A DNA stretch of 64,000 bases, taken from positions 1-64,000 of the forward strand of contig WFVH01000003.1 of the NCBI GenBank assembly GCA_015491735.1, given 5' to 3'. This DNA comes from Gammaproteobacteria bacterium (GTDB lineage: Bacteria > Pseudomonadota > Gammaproteobacteria > Thiohalospirales > Thiohalospiraceae). A program made the translations under genes and the position numbers. The notes under the pieces were generated by a model, which worked only from the letters and a program-made list of their open reading frames with translations, did not search any database and was not told the DNA's origin. Positions 63,837-64,000 of this stretch are shown here, in pieces (the stretch's first letter is position 1; every line of letters starts with the position of its first letter).

Positions 63837-64000
63837 GAATCATGCAGGTAGACACAACCCTGGTTTCGACAAACCGGATTGACGGCCTGGGTCATCGCCC
63901 GCTGCTCGTCGTACGTGACAAGCCCGGCGGTACGCCATTGGTCGCTGTCGATGCAGTCGGCTGTATTCCCGGTGATTGGGTCATCTGTGTCGGTAGCTCG
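63833..64000 (+). CDS. csoS4A: CsoS4A, carboxysome vertex pentamer (5' part)
   Basis: The first 56 codons lie in the window: MRIMQVDTTLVSTNRIDGLG and GDWVICVGSS are typical of the CsoS4/CcmL/EutN pentamer family. Such pentamers close the vertices of the icosahedral shell. The gene runs off the window; csoS4B and csoS1 genes would be expected next. Confidence 0.93.
   Translation, partial: MRIMQVDTTLVSTNRIDGLGHRPLLVVRDKPGGTPLVAVDAVGCIPGDWVICVGSS

Overview
The window looks like a chromosomal segment of a chemolithoautotrophic gammaproteobacterium, probably a sulfur or reduced-nitrogen oxidiser. It ends in an alpha-carboxysome operon (cbbL, cbbS, csoS2, csoSCA, start of csoS4A) preceded by a divergent cbbR-type regulator. 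It also carries gammaproteobacterial core clusters: hslVU-ubiE-ubiJ-ubiB, rpoN-hpf-ptsN-hprK-rapZ, kdsD-kdsC-lptCAB, mlaFEDCB, ftsYEX and glnA-ntrBC. I cannot name the genus. I saw no rRNA, tRNA, CRISPR array or intact transposase gene.

Layout. 22-119: a large palindrome. 176-5607 (minus): hslV, hslU, ubiE, an RDD membrane protein, ubiJ, ubiB. 5608-8132: repeats and a secreted seven-repeat FG-GAP protein. 8133-11824 (plus): an octaheme HAO-family cytochrome and a nonaheme cytochrome fused to a membrane b-type domain. 11915-16709: mgtE, a two-subunit molybdenum hydroxylase and a low-molecular-weight phosphatase. 16869-25393 (minus): nitrogen-type PTS regulators, rapZ, hprK, ptsN, hpf, rpoN, then lptB, lptA, lptC, kdsC, kdsD and a small metal-binding protein. 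25736-30856: a Ca/Na exchanger, mlaA and the divergent mlaFEDCB operon. 31049-34382: a LysM amidase and mutL. 34436-41571: a membrane-anchored solute-binding protein, bamE, fur, a ferredoxin, coaD, rsmD and an M16 peptidase pair. 41767-47473: ftsY, ftsE, ftsX, a Nudix protein, lgt, thyA, folA. 47510-49943: a PP-loop protein, a TusA-like protein and a CDF transporter. 50287-56073: glnA, a DUF4124 protein, ntrB, ntrC and a DUF533 protein. 56082-64000: cbbR and the carboxysome operon.

Two repeat families stand out. The first is a 152-153 bp element with 13-bp terminal inverted repeats (GTAACTATTCAGC) and 8-bp target-site duplications, in five near-intact copies plus several decayed ones: a non-autonomous transposable element (MITE). 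Three copies sit in the glnA-ntrBC region. One lies at the predicted start of a sigma54-dependent glnA transcript. One separates ntrB from ntrC, and the duplicated target shows the two genes overlapped before insertion. The second family has inverted ends built on CCCGGCAACC. It appears as short hairpins between genes and as 77-218 bp segments read in frame in the 5' coding regions of three envelope genes (lptA, mlaC, an M16 peptidase).

Functionally the genes combine CO2 fixation, nitrogen control (rpoN, ptsN, ntrBC, glnA), outer-membrane building (lpt, mla, bamE, kds, lgt) and a candidate periplasmic nitrogen-compound redox module (the HAO-like pair). All assignments come from reading motifs and context; no database search was run.
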